A stretch of DNA of 64,000 nucleotides from Caulobacter sp. SL161 (lineage in GTDB: Bacteria > Pseudomonadota > Alphaproteobacteria > Caulobacterales > Caulobacteraceae), in NCBI RefSeq assembly GCF_026672375.1, contig NZ_JAPPRA010000001.1, forward strand, positions 2,108,001-2,172,000, read 5' to 3'. A program made the position numbers and the translations under genes. Below the pieces are notes generated by a model, which was not told where the DNA came from, ran no database searches, and saw only the letters and a list, made by a program, of their open reading frames with translations. Positions 16,432-24,272 of the stretch are shown one piece after another. How positions within the stretch are numbered: the first letter of the stretch is position 1; each line of letters opens with the position of its first letter.

Positions 16432-17013
16432 TCAGGCCGCGCGGCAGGTTCGATCGGGGATCACGTAGCCCTTGGCGCGCAGGCGCTCGGCCATGGCGTC
16501 GCGTCGAGCGGCCCAGTCGCTGGCCAACAGCCCCAGGCCGATCACATCGACCTCGTGGCCCTGCTTCATCACATGTTGCCGGAACAGCGCCTCACGCTGG
16601 AAGCCGTACAGTTCGTGCAGCCGCCAGACGCTCTCATTCGAGATCAGCACCTCGCACCATAGCTTGTTCAAGTGCAGTTGGTTGAACACGTATTCGATAA
16701 TCTGGAATTCGACGAATGATCCAACGCCGAGGCCGCGCACCTTGGGGCTGGCCAGATAGTAGGCCCACGCGCAGCGACGGTGGACGAGATCGATATCGGC
16801 CAGATTGGCCAGGCCCACGGGCTCGCTGTCGGCCTCAATGATCCAGTAGCGTCGGCGCGGATCGTGCCGCGCCACATCGAACCAGTGGTCGTGCTCCTCG
16901 TGGCCGATCTTGTGGTCGGAGTACATATAGGCCGAGACATCCGGGCTGTTGCGCCAGATCAGAAGCCTCTCGCGATCGCTCTCGACGAGATTCCGCAGTC
17001 TCACCGCCACCAT
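16432..17013 (-). CDS. PseH/FlmH-like GNAT N-acetyltransferase (flagellin sugar synthesis)
   Basis: 193 residues from the ATG at 17013 (MVAVRLRNLVESDRE) with a GGGCGAGG site. GNAT motif A is seen in ASPKVRGLGVGSFVEFQIIEYVF, and the HLNKLWCEVLISNESVWRLHELYGFQREALFR block matches PseH, which acetylates the 4-amino sugar on the way to pseudaminic acid. That sugar decorates Caulobacter flagellins. It follows flmG on the same strand with 160 bases between, matching the classical flbA-flaG transcription unit described next to flaF and flbT. One of the two PseH-like genes in this window is probably FlmH. Confidence 0.75.
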   Translation of the reverse strand: MVAVRLRNLVESDRERLLIWRNSPDVSAYMYSDHKIGHEEHDHWFDVARHDPRRRYWIIEADSEPVGLANLADIDLVHRRCAWAYYLASPKVRGLGVGSFVEFQIIEYVFNQLHLNKLWCEVLISNESVWRLHELYGFQREALFRQHVMKQGHEVDVIGLGLLASDWAARRDAMAERLRAKGYVIPDRTCRAA

Positions 17014-17173
17014 GGTCCTCGCCCTGAACCCTCGCGCTGTCGGCGGTTCGGAGTTCGGGCCAGGAACACGCCGCCAAACGCTGTTGCGAACAGTCGAGGC
17101 AAAGCCCCGACCGCGCACCAGTCTGCCGCGTCCGACGGGTCAGGCTTTGATCCGTCTCAAGTGCGATGGGCGG

Positions 17174-18964
17174 TCAGGATGCGGCGAAATCGCGCAGAGC
17201 GGCGGCGACGCGGCCCATGGTCGGTTCCCAGACCCCGTACTGCTCGGTGACGAAGCAGCGAACGCTCGGATACCAAGGGTAATGGTCGGTGCCTAGGCGG
17301 GTCCAGGATGAGGCGCCGGTCAGCATGAAGATCGGCGTCCCCACCGCACCGGCCAGATTGATCGTGGCGTTGGAGAACCCGATCACCAGGTCCACCGCCG
17401 CGCAGAGAGCGGCCACGTCGTCGAGGTCGGCCTTCAGATCAATGCCTTCCGGCTGCCAGATCTCCACGCCCAGCTCTTCCTTGGCGAAGGCGATCTCTTC
17501 TTCGCAGTCGCCATACTGCAGGTTCACGAACACCACGCCTGGCGTGTGCAGAACCGGCTCCCACAGGTGGAAGGGCGAAAACTGCCGCGCGCGCTCCGCA
17601 TTCAGTTTCAGGCTCTTCCAGAGCAGGCCGACTTTCGGACCGGGGCCAAGCTTCTCGAGCTCTGCCTTCCAGTGGGCCACCCGCGCCGGATCCGGCTGCA
17701 GGAAGGCGTTGCGCTTGGGAAACGCCTCGGCGGTGGAGCGAAGGCTCGGCAGGAAGTCGCCGATGGCCGCCCAATAGTCGAAGCGATCCCAGTTCTCGAT
17801 ATAGGGCGCGGCCCGAAACACGCGGCCTTCGTAGGCGACCGTGCGGTGGGCGGTCACCTCGACCTTCGGGAAGGTGCGCTCGAACAGCGGCGCCAGACGG
17901 CGCTCGACCGCCAGCGACAGGAAGCCGTCTGGGCCCAAGGCTTCGACGATGTCGGGCAACATGTTGGCGAACATCACCTCGTCGCCCAGGCCCTGCTCGG
18001 TGGTGATCATCAAGCGCTTGCCTTTGAGGTCCTGTCCTGACCAGCGGACGCCAGGAATCTGGAACCGAGGCGCGTCGCTCAGCGCCGGCGAGAAGCGCGA
18101 CTCATAGGCTTCCCAGCCTTCGGCGACACGGCCCAGCGCCAGGAGAATTGTGGCGCGGGCGAACTGCATCATCGCCAGATCTTCCGGCGAGCCTGGTCTG
18201 CGCATGGCGGCTTCGCAGTCGGCCAGTGCGGCCTCTATCTCGCCCAGATCGAGTCTGGCGAAGGCGCGGTTGTGATAGGCTTTTGCGAAGTCGGGCGCCA
18301 GGCGCAGGGCCTCGTCGAAGAACACGATCGAGCCCGCAGCGTCGCCGATATTGCAAAGCACCGTGCCCAGCGTGTTCCACAGCACCGCAGCCTCGGGGTT
18401 GGCGCCCAGGGCGGCCTTGAGGACCTCGATGGCTTCGCCTTCGCGATTAAGCTCGCGCAGGGCGCACGCCAGGTTGTTGGCGCCCTCGACATCGTCGGGC
18501 CGGGCGAGGCGATAGTGTGCGAAGAACTTGGCCGCCAGCTCCGGCATATTCATGCGGAAGGCCAAACGGCCCAGGTCGCCGGCGACGGGACCATGGTCGG
18601 GCAGCAGAGCCAGCGCGGCCTCATAAGCTTGCAGCGAGGACGCGAAATCGCCGGTCTTCTCGCGTGCGATCGCCAGGATGTGCCAGGCCAGGCCCAGTCG
18701 CTCGTCCTTCTCCAACAGCTTCAGGGCCAGCTTGTCGGCCTTGGCGTAGTCCTGCAGCTGCACGGCCTGGATCGCGCGCGCCAAATGTTTGGCGTTATCG
18801 ACGTTCTTGGTGTCCTGCGCCGCCCGATTCAGGCGCTCCAGCGCCTCGGCGGACGCCGAATCGCCCATGGCGTTGGCGATAACGCTGGGGTGGATGCCCG
18901 AAGCGCCGACATCGGCCTGGGCCAGGACGCTTGCCGAGGATTCGAGGGCGCTTTTACGGGACAT
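17174..18964 (-). CDS. flmG: FlmG-like flagellin glycosyltransferase (TPR plus GT-B)
   Basis: 596 residues with two clear parts. Residues from about 60 to 330 are tetratricopeptide repeats (for example GLAWHILAIAREKTGDFASSLQAYEAALALLPDHG and AVLWNTLGTVLCNIGDAAGSIVFFDEALRLAPDF). The C-terminal half is a GT-B type transferase (TTEQGLGDEVMFANMLP; KVGLLWKSLKLN; FSNATINLAGAVGTPIFML). This TPR-GT fusion is the known layout of FlmG, which binds flagellins by its TPRs and glycosylates them with pseudaminic acid. It is divergent from flbT with CtrA-like sites between. The start is the ATG at 18964. Confidence 0.85.
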   Translation of the reverse strand: MSRKSALESSASVLAQADVGASGIHPSVIANAMGDSASAEALERLNRAAQDTKNVDNAKHLARAIQAVQLQDYAKADKLALKLLEKDERLGLAWHILAIAREKTGDFASSLQAYEAALALLPDHGPVAGDLGRLAFRMNMPELAAKFFAHYRLARPDDVEGANNLACALRELNREGEAIEVLKAALGANPEAAVLWNTLGTVLCNIGDAAGSIVFFDEALRLAPDFAKAYHNRAFARLDLGEIEAALADCEAAMRRPGSPEDLAMMQFARATILLALGRVAEGWEAYESRFSPALSDAPRFQIPGVRWSGQDLKGKRLMITTEQGLGDEVMFANMLPDIVEALGPDGFLSLAVERRLAPLFERTFPKVEVTAHRTVAYEGRVFRAAPYIENWDRFDYWAAIGDFLPSLRSTAEAFPKRNAFLQPDPARVAHWKAELEKLGPGPKVGLLWKSLKLNAERARQFSPFHLWEPVLHTPGVVFVNLQYGDCEEEIAFAKEELGVEIWQPEGIDLKADLDDVAALCAAVDLVIGFSNATINLAGAVGTPIFMLTGASSWTRLGTDHYPWYPSVRCFVTEQYGVWEPTMGRVAAALRDFAAS

Positions 18965-18987
18965 GGCGGAGGCCTTAGACTTTGCTG

Positions 18988-19027
18988 TTAACCATGTTTT
19001 GAGGCGCTATGCTTAACTGAGTCCTAA
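18988..19027. promoter_or_regulatory. Two CtrA-like boxes between flmG and flbT
   Basis: TTAA-N7-TTGA at 18988-19002 and TTAA-N7-CTAA at 19013-19027 each match the CtrA pattern TTAA-N7-TTAA with one half degenerate. They lie 24-63 bases upstream of flmG. Cell-cycle control of flmG by CtrA is reported for C. crescentus; the boxes are my inference. Confidence 0.4.
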
Positions 19028-19162
19028 GCTGCGTCTTACGGTCGCAAGCGCGGTCGTTCGGGGTGGCAAGGTGGCGTTAACACGTGTTCGCCTAGCTTGC
19101 CGTCCAAGCCGCCGCCCTGGCGGATCTGGGCTCGCAGCGTCAATGAAAGGGAGCGGCATCAA

Positions 19163-19588
19163 GTGCCTTTGAAGCTGTCGCTGAAGCCTGGGGAAAAGTT
19201 CGTTCTTAACGGCGCTGTCGTGCAGAACGGGGATCGACGCGGTGTTCTGGTTCTCCAGAACAAGGCGTCCGTCCTTCGCGAGAAGGACATCATGCAACCG
19301 GATCAGGTGACGACGCCTGCGCGTCACATCTATTTTCCGGTGATGATGATGTATCTCGACGAGAGCGGCGCGGAGAAATTTTACGAGGAATTCGCTACGC
19401 GCCTTAACGAATTCATGGGCGTTGTGCGGAATCCTGCGGTCCTCCAAGACTGCATCGCCATCTCCAAGCACGTGATGGCGCGAGAATACTACAAGGCTCT
19501 GATGCTGAGCCGGAAGCTTATCGAGTACGAAGACGAGAGGTTGGGGCATGTCTCTTCGGGCGTATCAGCAGGCGGCGACGCGGGCTGA
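19163..19588 (+). CDS. flbT: Flagellin translation repressor FlbT
   Basis: 141 residues. In C. crescentus FlbT binds the 5' leader of flagellin mRNA and promotes its decay until the hook is done. The start is the GTG at 19163 ([17 protein letters not shown]), behind AAAGGGAG; the whole protein closely matches the Caulobacter FlbT sequence I remember ([45 protein letters not shown]). The 3' end overlaps flaF by 41 bases, so the antagonistic pair is co-translated. Confidence 0.93.
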
Positions 19589-19910
19589 GAATCCCCGTGA
19601 AATGGAGTACCGCCTGTTCGGGCAGGTGACGCGCGCCCTGATGGACGCGTCGCAGGCCCCGGCGGACGACATCGCCACGCGGATCGATGCGCTGGACTGG
19701 AACCGCAAGGTCTGGTCCGCGCTCGCGACCGACTGCGCGCTCCCTGAGAACCAGCTCCCGATGGAGCTGCGCGCCAGCATTATTTCGCTTAGCCTCTGGG
19801 TGGGGCGCCACTCCAGCGCGGTCATGCGCAAGGAGGAGGATTTTGAACCCCTCATCGAGATCAATCGCATGATCATGCAGGGGCTGGCTGGTCGCGCCGA
19901 CGCGGCCTGA
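19548..19910 (+). CDS. flaF: Flagellin synthesis regulator FlaF
   Basis: 120-residue helical protein. FlaF is needed for flagellin translation and secretion and counteracts FlbT. The typical N-terminus [32 protein letters not shown] and the [23 protein letters not shown] block identify it. The ATG at 19548 lies in the 3' end of flbT with GAGAGG upstream. Two hairpins follow its stop before the first flagellin promoter. Confidence 0.93.
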
Positions 19911-19921
19911 TTCTGCCTTTC

Positions 19922-19944
19922 GGGCAAGACTGTATGTCTTGCCC
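19922..19944 (+). terminator. First hairpin after flaF
   Basis: GGGCAAGAC and GTCTTGCCC form a perfect nine-base stem with a five-base loop, followed by AGTCTCTCT. Confidence 0.5.
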
Positions 19945-19964
19945 AGTCTCTCTGGAAAAAGCTG

Positions 19965-20004
19965 CCGCCCGGCGAATGTTGCATTCGCCGGGCGGTGTTG
20001 TTTT
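19965..20004 (+). terminator. Second hairpin after flaF
   Basis: A perfect 14-base stem (CCGCCCGGCGAATG with its inverse, three-base loop) is followed by TGTTGTTTT. It is a strong intrinsic terminator. The CCCGGC...GCCGGG core also resembles FlbD (ftr) sites, and it lies about 80 bases before the flagellin promoter, so a double role is possible. Confidence 0.7.
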
Positions 20005-20070
20005 GGTCGGTAGATCTTAAAAAGATCAGCAAAAACAAATAGATATTTTTCTTCGATTTTGGCGCGGGGC

Positions 20071-20085
20071 TGGCCCGCCGCTTGC
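20071..20085 (+). promoter_or_regulatory. Sigma-54 promoter of the first flagellin
   Basis: TGGCCCGCCGCTTGC has GG and GC ten bases apart as required at -24/-12. It lies about 70 bases before the flagellin ATG. AT-rich DNA directly upstream (20010-20060) fits a bending site. Confidence 0.8.
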
Positions 20086-20156
20086 GATGGTTCGCGCGGG
20101 CAAAACGCCAGCCCGGCAATACGCCGGACAAATCCCACCAAAACGGTAGGTGTCAA

Positions 20157-20978
20157 ATGCTGAACTCGATCAACACCAATCCTGGTGCGCTGCTGGCGCT
20201 CCAGAACCTGAACGCAACTAACACGGAGCTCTCCGCCACTCAGGGCCGTATCAACACTGGCAAGAAGGTCGCTAACGCCAAGGACAATGGCGCGATCTGG
20301 TCGATGGCCAAGATGCAGGGTGCGACCGCGTCATCGTTGAACTCCGTGAAGGACTCTCTCCAACGCGGTCAGTCGACGATCGATGTGGCGCTCGCTGCGG
20401 GTGACACCATCACGGATCTGCTCTCGAAGATGAAGGAAAAGGCCCTGGCCGCTTCCGACACCTCGCTGAACACCGCCTCGTTCAACGCTCTCAAGGCGGA
20501 CTTCGAGTCTCTGCGCGACCAGCTTCAAAAGGCCGCGGAGAACGCGAAGTTCAACGGCGTCAGCCTCGCTGACGGCAGCACCACCAAGTTGTCCTTCCTC
20601 GCCAACGAGGATGGCAGCAACTTCACGGTGACTGCGCAGACCCTGTCCCTCACGGGCATTGGTCTGACGGCGGCCTCGACCTTCACCGACGCTGCTACGG
20701 CCAAGACGATGATCGCGACGATCACTACCTCGTTGCAGACGGCGACGAACAAGCTGTCGTCCCTGGGTACGTCCTCTGTCGGTCTGGATACGCACCTGAC
20801 CTTCGTGGGCAAGCTGCAGGACAGCCTGGACGCCGGTGTGGGCAACCTGGTCGATGCGGATCTGGCCAAAGAAAGCGCCAAGCTCCAGTCGCTGCAAACC
20901 AAGCAGCAGCTGGGTGTCCAGGCGCTCTCGATCGCCAATCAGACGCCGCAGACGATCCTGTCGCTGTTCAAGGGGTGA
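20157..20978 (+). CDS. Flagellin (FljK/FljM type)
   Basis: 273 residues. The N-terminus [21 protein letters not shown] and the C-terminus [39 protein letters not shown] are the conserved D0/D1 helices; the central D2/D3 domain is minimal, as in other Caulobacter flagellins. The ATG at 20157 follows GGTAGG. The leader between promoter and ATG can fold a CCGGC-AATAC-GCCGG hairpin at about 20114-20128, a candidate FlbT contact. It shares long identical stretches with the next flagellin (for example the [20 protein letters not shown] region). Ser/Thr-rich central part fits O-glycosylation by FlmG. Confidence 0.93.
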   Translation: MLNSINTNPGALLALQNLNATNTELSATQGRINTGKKVANAKDNGAIWSMAKMQGATASSLNSVKDSLQRGQSTIDVALAAGDTITDLLSKMKEKALAASDTSLNTASFNALKADFESLRDQLQKAAENAKFNGVSLADGSTTKLSFLANEDGSNFTVTAQTLSLTGIGLTAASTFTDAATAKTMIATITTSLQTATNKLSSLGTSSVGLDTHLTFVGKLQDSLDAGVGNLVDADLAKESAKLQSLQTKQQLGVQALSIANQTPQTILSLFKG

Positions 20979-20986
20979 CCCCGATA

Positions 20987-21024
20987 CGCCGGACGGCCGT
21001 CAAAAGCCGTCCGGCGCCTCTTTC
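20987..21024 (+). terminator. Terminator after the first flagellin
   Basis: CGCCGGACGGC and GCCGTCCGGCG form a perfect 11-base stem with an eight-base loop, followed by a T-rich CCTCTTTCC. Confidence 0.75.
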
Positions 21025-21075
21025 CTGCTGGGTGCGCAGATAGTGCCCGGCAACAATTTCCCATGGCGAAAGGCT

Positions 21076-21096
21076 CTCGGCAGAAATTGCCGGGAG
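21076..21096. promoter_or_regulatory. Candidate FlbD-binding ftr site
   Basis: CTCGGCAGAAATTGCCGGGA is a near-perfect palindrome of the CCCGGCA...TGCCGGG kind known as ftr enhancers for FlbD. Its distance of about 70-90 bases upstream of the next sigma-54 promoter fits an enhancer. It could also fold as an RNA hairpin. Confidence 0.5.
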
Positions 21097-21166
21097 CCTT
21101 CGTCGTTAATGGAACTATAACGTATATTTTTCAGTGATTTAGCGCGACGTTGCCGGTGGGCAGAAT

Positions 21167-21181
21167 TGGCCCGGCAATTGC
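21167..21181 (+). promoter_or_regulatory. Sigma-54 promoter of the second flagellin
   Basis: TGGCCCGGCAATTGC has GG-N10-GC spacing and lies 74 bases before the ATG at 21255, mirroring the first flagellin promoter. The leader contains a GAGCA-AAA-TGCTC hairpin at about 21194-21206. Confidence 0.8.
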
Positions 21182-21254
21182 TTCAGGTCCTTCCGAGCAA
21201 AATGCTCCCGGCAGCCAAAATGGCGTCGGACACCTTGAAAAGGACTCTTTCGTT

Positions 21255-22076
21255 ATGGCGCTGAACAGCATCAATACGAACGCGGGCGCTCTGATCGCCC
21301 TGCAAAACCTCAACAGCACGAACTCCGAGTTGACGACCGTTCAGCAGCGGATCAACACGGGCAAGAAGATCGCCAGCGCCAAGGACAACGGCGCCATCTG
21401 GGCGACCGCCAAGAACCAGTCGGCCACCGCCAACAGCATGAACGCCGTGAAGGACTCGCTGCAACGCGGCCAGTCGACGATCGACGTCGCGCTCGCCGCC
21501 GGCGACACCATCACCGACCTGCTGGGCAAGATGAAGGAAAAGGCCCTGGCCGCTTCCGACACCTCGCTGAACACCGCCTCGTTCAACGCCCTGAAGTCGG
21601 ACTTCGACTCGCTGCGTGACCAGATCGAAAAGGCCGCGACGAACGCCAAGTTCAACGGCGTCAGCATCGCGGACGGCTCGACCACCAAGCTGACCTTCCT
21701 GGCCAACTCGGACGGCACCGGCTTCACGGTCAACGCCAAGACCATCTCCCTGGCGGGTATTGGTCTGACGACCACCTCGACCTTCACCACGGCCGCCGCC
21801 GCCAAGACGATGATCGGCACGATCGACACCGCGCTGCAGACGGCGACCAACAAGCTGGCCTCGCTGGGCACCAGCTCGGTCGGTCTCGACACCCACCTGA
21901 CCTTCGTCGGCAAGCTGCAAGACAGCCTGGACGCCGGCGTGGGCAACCTGGTGGACGCCGATCTCGCCAAGGAAAGCGCCAAGCTGCAGTCGCTGCAAAC
22001 CAAGCAGCAGCTGGGCGTCCAGGCGCTGTCGATCGCGAACCAGTCCTCGTCTTCGATCCTGAGCCTGTTCCGTTAA
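21255..22076 (+). CDS. Flagellin (FljK/FljM type), second copy
   Basis: 273 residues, same architecture as the first flagellin and nearly identical over much of D1 and the C-terminal helix; differences cluster between about residues 55 and 210 and at the last residues ([10 protein letters not shown]). The ATG at 21255 is preceded by AAAGGA. It has its own sigma-54 promoter and terminator, so it is an independent class IV unit. I cannot assign which of fljK-fljO it corresponds to from sequence alone. Confidence 0.93.
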   Translation: MALNSINTNAGALIALQNLNSTNSELTTVQQRINTGKKIASAKDNGAIWATAKNQSATANSMNAVKDSLQRGQSTIDVALAAGDTITDLLGKMKEKALAASDTSLNTASFNALKSDFDSLRDQIEKAATNAKFNGVSIADGSTTKLTFLANSDGTGFTVNAKTISLAGIGLTTTSTFTTAAAAKTMIGTIDTALQTATNKLASLGTSSVGLDTHLTFVGKLQDSLDAGVGNLVDADLAKESAKLQSLQTKQQLGVQALSIANQSSSSILSLFR

Positions 22077-22086
22077 GGGGCAGGGA

Positions 22087-22114
22087 CGGGGGCGAGTCGT
22101 CTGGTTCGCCCCCG
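22087..22114 (+). terminator. Hairpin after the second flagellin
   Basis: CGGGGGCGA pairs with TCGCCCCCG (nine bases, ten-base loop), followed by a weak CCTTCT tract. Confidence 0.5.
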
Positions 22115-22153
22115 CCTTCTCCGGTTCGGTTGCGGGATCTTCCTCAACAGAAA

Positions 22154-22191
22154 AGGAGGGCCGACCGATAAACGTCGGCGTTTAAGAAATG
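22154..22191 (+). promoter_or_regulatory. Ribosome site of the FlaG-family gene with a hairpin in its spacer
   Basis: AAAAGGAGGG ends at 22160, but the ATG is at 22189, too far for normal use. Between them GCCGAC (22160-22165) and GTCGGC (22174-22179) form a hairpin that would bring the two within about nine bases. Confidence 0.4.
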
Positions 22192-22557
22192 GAACCTAAA
22201 GCCGCACTGTCGGCCATCAGAGACTTTATAGCCCCTGTCGCGCCGTCGAACGCCCCGGACCTCTCCGAGGGCGCTAAGGTCGTTGTGGGTCAGCCCGAGA
22301 AGGCTGTTGAGGCCGAGATGGCGCTCAAGGCCGAGCGTCAGCTAGCCGCCGAGCCTGAGAAGCCCGTCGATGACGGTCCCCAGCCGGGCGATCTGCGCTT
22401 GGTGATCGAGCATGACGACGCCTCGGGCGCCTATGTCTACAAGACCGTGGATCGTCGCACGGGCGAGACGCTTCAGCAGTTTCCTCGCGAGGAGATCCTG
22501 AAGATGCGTGACGGCCCAGACTATGAGAGCGGAGACGTGTTCGACGGGCAGGCTTAA
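22189..22557 (+). CDS. FlaG-family flagellar protein
   Basis: 122 residues. The C-terminal half carries the FlaG pattern: LRLVIEHDDASGAYVYKTVDRRTGETLQQFPREEILKMRD, as in FlaG proteins of other bacteria that affect filament length and sit next to flagellin and fliD. The N-terminal half is an acidic Ala/Glu/Pro linker (EKAVEAEMALKAERQLAAEPEKPVDD). It is not the historic Caulobacter flaG locus despite the family name. It lies between flagellin genes, so a filament role is likely. The ATG at 22189 uses an unusual spacer. Confidence 0.8.
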   Translation: MEPKAALSAIRDFIAPVAPSNAPDLSEGAKVVVGQPEKAVEAEMALKAERQLAAEPEKPVDDGPQPGDLRLVIEHDDASGAYVYKTVDRRTGETLQQFPREEILKMRDGPDYESGDVFDGQA

Positions 22558-22584
22558 GGCCGTTTAGCCGGCCGTTCGCCCCGA

Positions 22585-22605
22585 CCCGCGACCGCCTGTC
22601 GCGGG
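22585..22605 (+). terminator. Hairpin after the FlaG-family gene
   Basis: CCCGCGAC and GTCGCGGG form a perfect eight-base stem with a five-base loop, followed by TGTTAAG. Confidence 0.45.
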
Positions 22606-22615
22606 TGTTAAGAGG

Positions 22616-22646
22616 TATGGTTTATAAGCGTTAACCATAATCTTAC
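22616..22646 (+). promoter_or_regulatory. Inverted repeat / CtrA-like site before the divergent flagellin
   Basis: TATGGTT (22616-22622) and AACCATA (22633-22639) are perfect inverse copies. Inside, TTAA-N7-CTTA at 22631-22645 resembles a CtrA box, and GTTAACCAT is shared with the flmG upstream region. No sigma-54 site is seen here. Confidence 0.4.
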
Positions 22647-22736
22647 TTTCTGAGACCAATCTCGGCTGCGATTTGATCGCACGCCGAATCGCGCGCGATC
22701 GCAACCAACGGCAAAATCGCCGATCGGAGGCCGCGC

Positions 22737-23570
22737 ATGGCGCTTAGCGTCAACACGAACCAGCCCGCGCTGATCGCGCTGCAGAATCTAAACCGCACCA
22801 ACGACGACATGCAGGCGGTGCAGACCCGTATCAATACGGGTGAAGCCATCTCGACGGCCAAGGACAACGCCGCCGTCTGGTCGATCGCCCAAGCGCAGCG
22901 CGCCGACATGAGCGCCTTGAGCGCCGTGAAGATGAGCCTGGATCGCGCGACATCGATCGCTGACGTGGCGCTCGCGGCGGGGGAGTCCGTTTCGGATCTG
23001 CTCAAGCTGATGCGCGAAAAGGTCGTGGCCGCCAAGGACACCTCGCTGACCACCACCTCCCGCCAAGCCCTCAACGCCGACTTCCAGGGCCTGGTCAAGA
23101 ACCTCAACCAGGTGATCAGCAGCGCGACGTTCGACGGCGCCAACCTGCTCAATGGCAGCCAAGCCGCCGACATGGCGTTCCTCGCCGACGCGGATGCTGG
23201 CCAATCGATCACCCTGGCCCTGCAGAACCTGTCGCTGGGCGGCACGATCAATACGCTGACGGCTACGGACGACATCCTGACGACCACGACCGCCGCCGAC
23301 GTGCTGACGCGCCTGGACGCGACCCTCAGCGCGGTGAACCAGGCCGTGGGCAATATTGGCACCCAGGCCAAGCAGATTGACGCTCACAACACCTTTGTCG
23401 CCAAGCTGACCGACGTTCTGGAAACTGGGGTCGGCAATCTTGTCGACGCCGACCTCGCAAAGGAAAGCGCGCGCCTCCAGGCGCTGCAGGTCAAGCAGCA
23501 GCTGGGCGCTCAGGCCCTTTCGATCGCCAATAGCGCGCCTGAGATCATCCTGTCCCTGTTCAAGGGCTAG
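22737..23570 (+). CDS. Divergent flagellin
   Basis: 277 residues. The D0/D1 ends are clear flagellin ([34 protein letters not shown] and [43 protein letters not shown]), but most of the middle differs from the two flagellins upstream. It lacks a sigma-54 promoter; an inverted repeat with a CtrA-like half lies 100 bases upstream. The ATG at 22737 has GGAGG seven bases before it. In Caulobacter one flagellin (FljJ) is atypical, expressed earlier and used for regulation; this gene could be its counterpart. Confidence 0.9.
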   Translation: MALSVNTNQPALIALQNLNRTNDDMQAVQTRINTGEAISTAKDNAAVWSIAQAQRADMSALSAVKMSLDRATSIADVALAAGESVSDLLKLMREKVVAAKDTSLTTTSRQALNADFQGLVKNLNQVISSATFDGANLLNGSQAADMAFLADADAGQSITLALQNLSLGGTINTLTATDDILTTTTAADVLTRLDATLSAVNQAVGNIGTQAKQIDAHNTFVAKLTDVLETGVGNLVDADLAKESARLQALQVKQQLGAQALSIANSAPEIILSLFKG

Positions 23571-23638
23571 TAGAGCTAGGTCCCGTCGCGCCCAGGGGCT
23601 AAGCTGCCGCTGGGCGAACCGGGGATTCGGCTACGAGC

Positions 23639-24193
23639 ATGATCGAACTGCGCGACTTGTTGGACGAGGACGAGGCGACCCTCTTTCAGTGGCGGTCCGA
23701 ACCCGAGGTCGACCGCTGGATGTCCGACGCCGATCTTCCCAGCCGCGAAGCGCATGCCGTGTGGTTTAGGGCGCTGCGGAGCGATCCCGATATGCGCGGC
23801 TGGATGATCACCCGAGGCGGCGCGCCGATGGGGCTCCTAACGCTGACGGGGCTGACCAGCCATCATCGTCGCGCGAGTTGGAACTGGTTCCTCGGTTCGG
23901 CTGAGGCGCGGGGCAGGGGCGTTGGTCGCGCCGCCCAGGTGCTGGGCTTGGATCACGCCTTCCAGGAGCTGGGTCTGCACAAGGTCTTCGCCGAGGTGAT
24001 GGCCGACAATGACGCGGCTCTGAAGGCGCAATCGGCCGCCGGTTTCCGTCGCGAAGGCTACCTGCGCGGCCATGTTCTGAAGGACGGTCAGCCGCGTGAC
24101 GTGGTGCTGCTTGGCATCCTCGCATCCGAATGGTCAGAACTGCGCGAAGCAGCGCGTCGCGCGCTGTCGGACGCTCACCTTATCGCCGCTTAA
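23639..24193 (+). CDS. Second PseH-like GNAT N-acetyltransferase
   Basis: 184 residues. It shows the same plan as the acetyltransferase at 16432-17013: an N-terminal MIELRDLLDEDEATLFQWRSEPEVDRWM, the acetyl-CoA loop SAEARGRGVGRAAQVLGLDHAF, then LGLHKVFAEVMADNDAALKAQSAAGFRREGYLRGHVLKDGQPRDVVLLGIL, typical of PseH and related nucleotide-sugar acetyltransferases. It starts 68 bases after the divergent flagellin. It either acetylates a flagellin sugar intermediate or a modified side chain; only one such step is needed for pseudaminic acid. Confidence 0.78.
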   Translation: MIELRDLLDEDEATLFQWRSEPEVDRWMSDADLPSREAHAVWFRALRSDPDMRGWMITRGGAPMGLLTLTGLTSHHRRASWNWFLGSAEARGRGVGRAAQVLGLDHAFQELGLHKVFAEVMADNDAALKAQSAAGFRREGYLRGHVLKDGQPRDVVLLGILASEWSELREAARRALSDAHLIAA

Positions 24194-24272
24194 TCTGAAG
24201 TCTTAACGAGTCATCAGCGATCCTAGGGCAAGGGTATGAGCGGGGAGATTCGCGCCCCGGCCAGGACTCGCC

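Noticed and set aside
17014..17173. Small gene between flmG and the acetyltransferase
   Set aside because: Only short frames without ribosome site or recognisable content; likely an mRNA spacer.
24190..24215. TTAA...TTAAC upstream of the FlaEY-like gene as CtrA box
   Set aside because: Spacing is nine instead of seven bases, so it does not fit the CtrA pattern.
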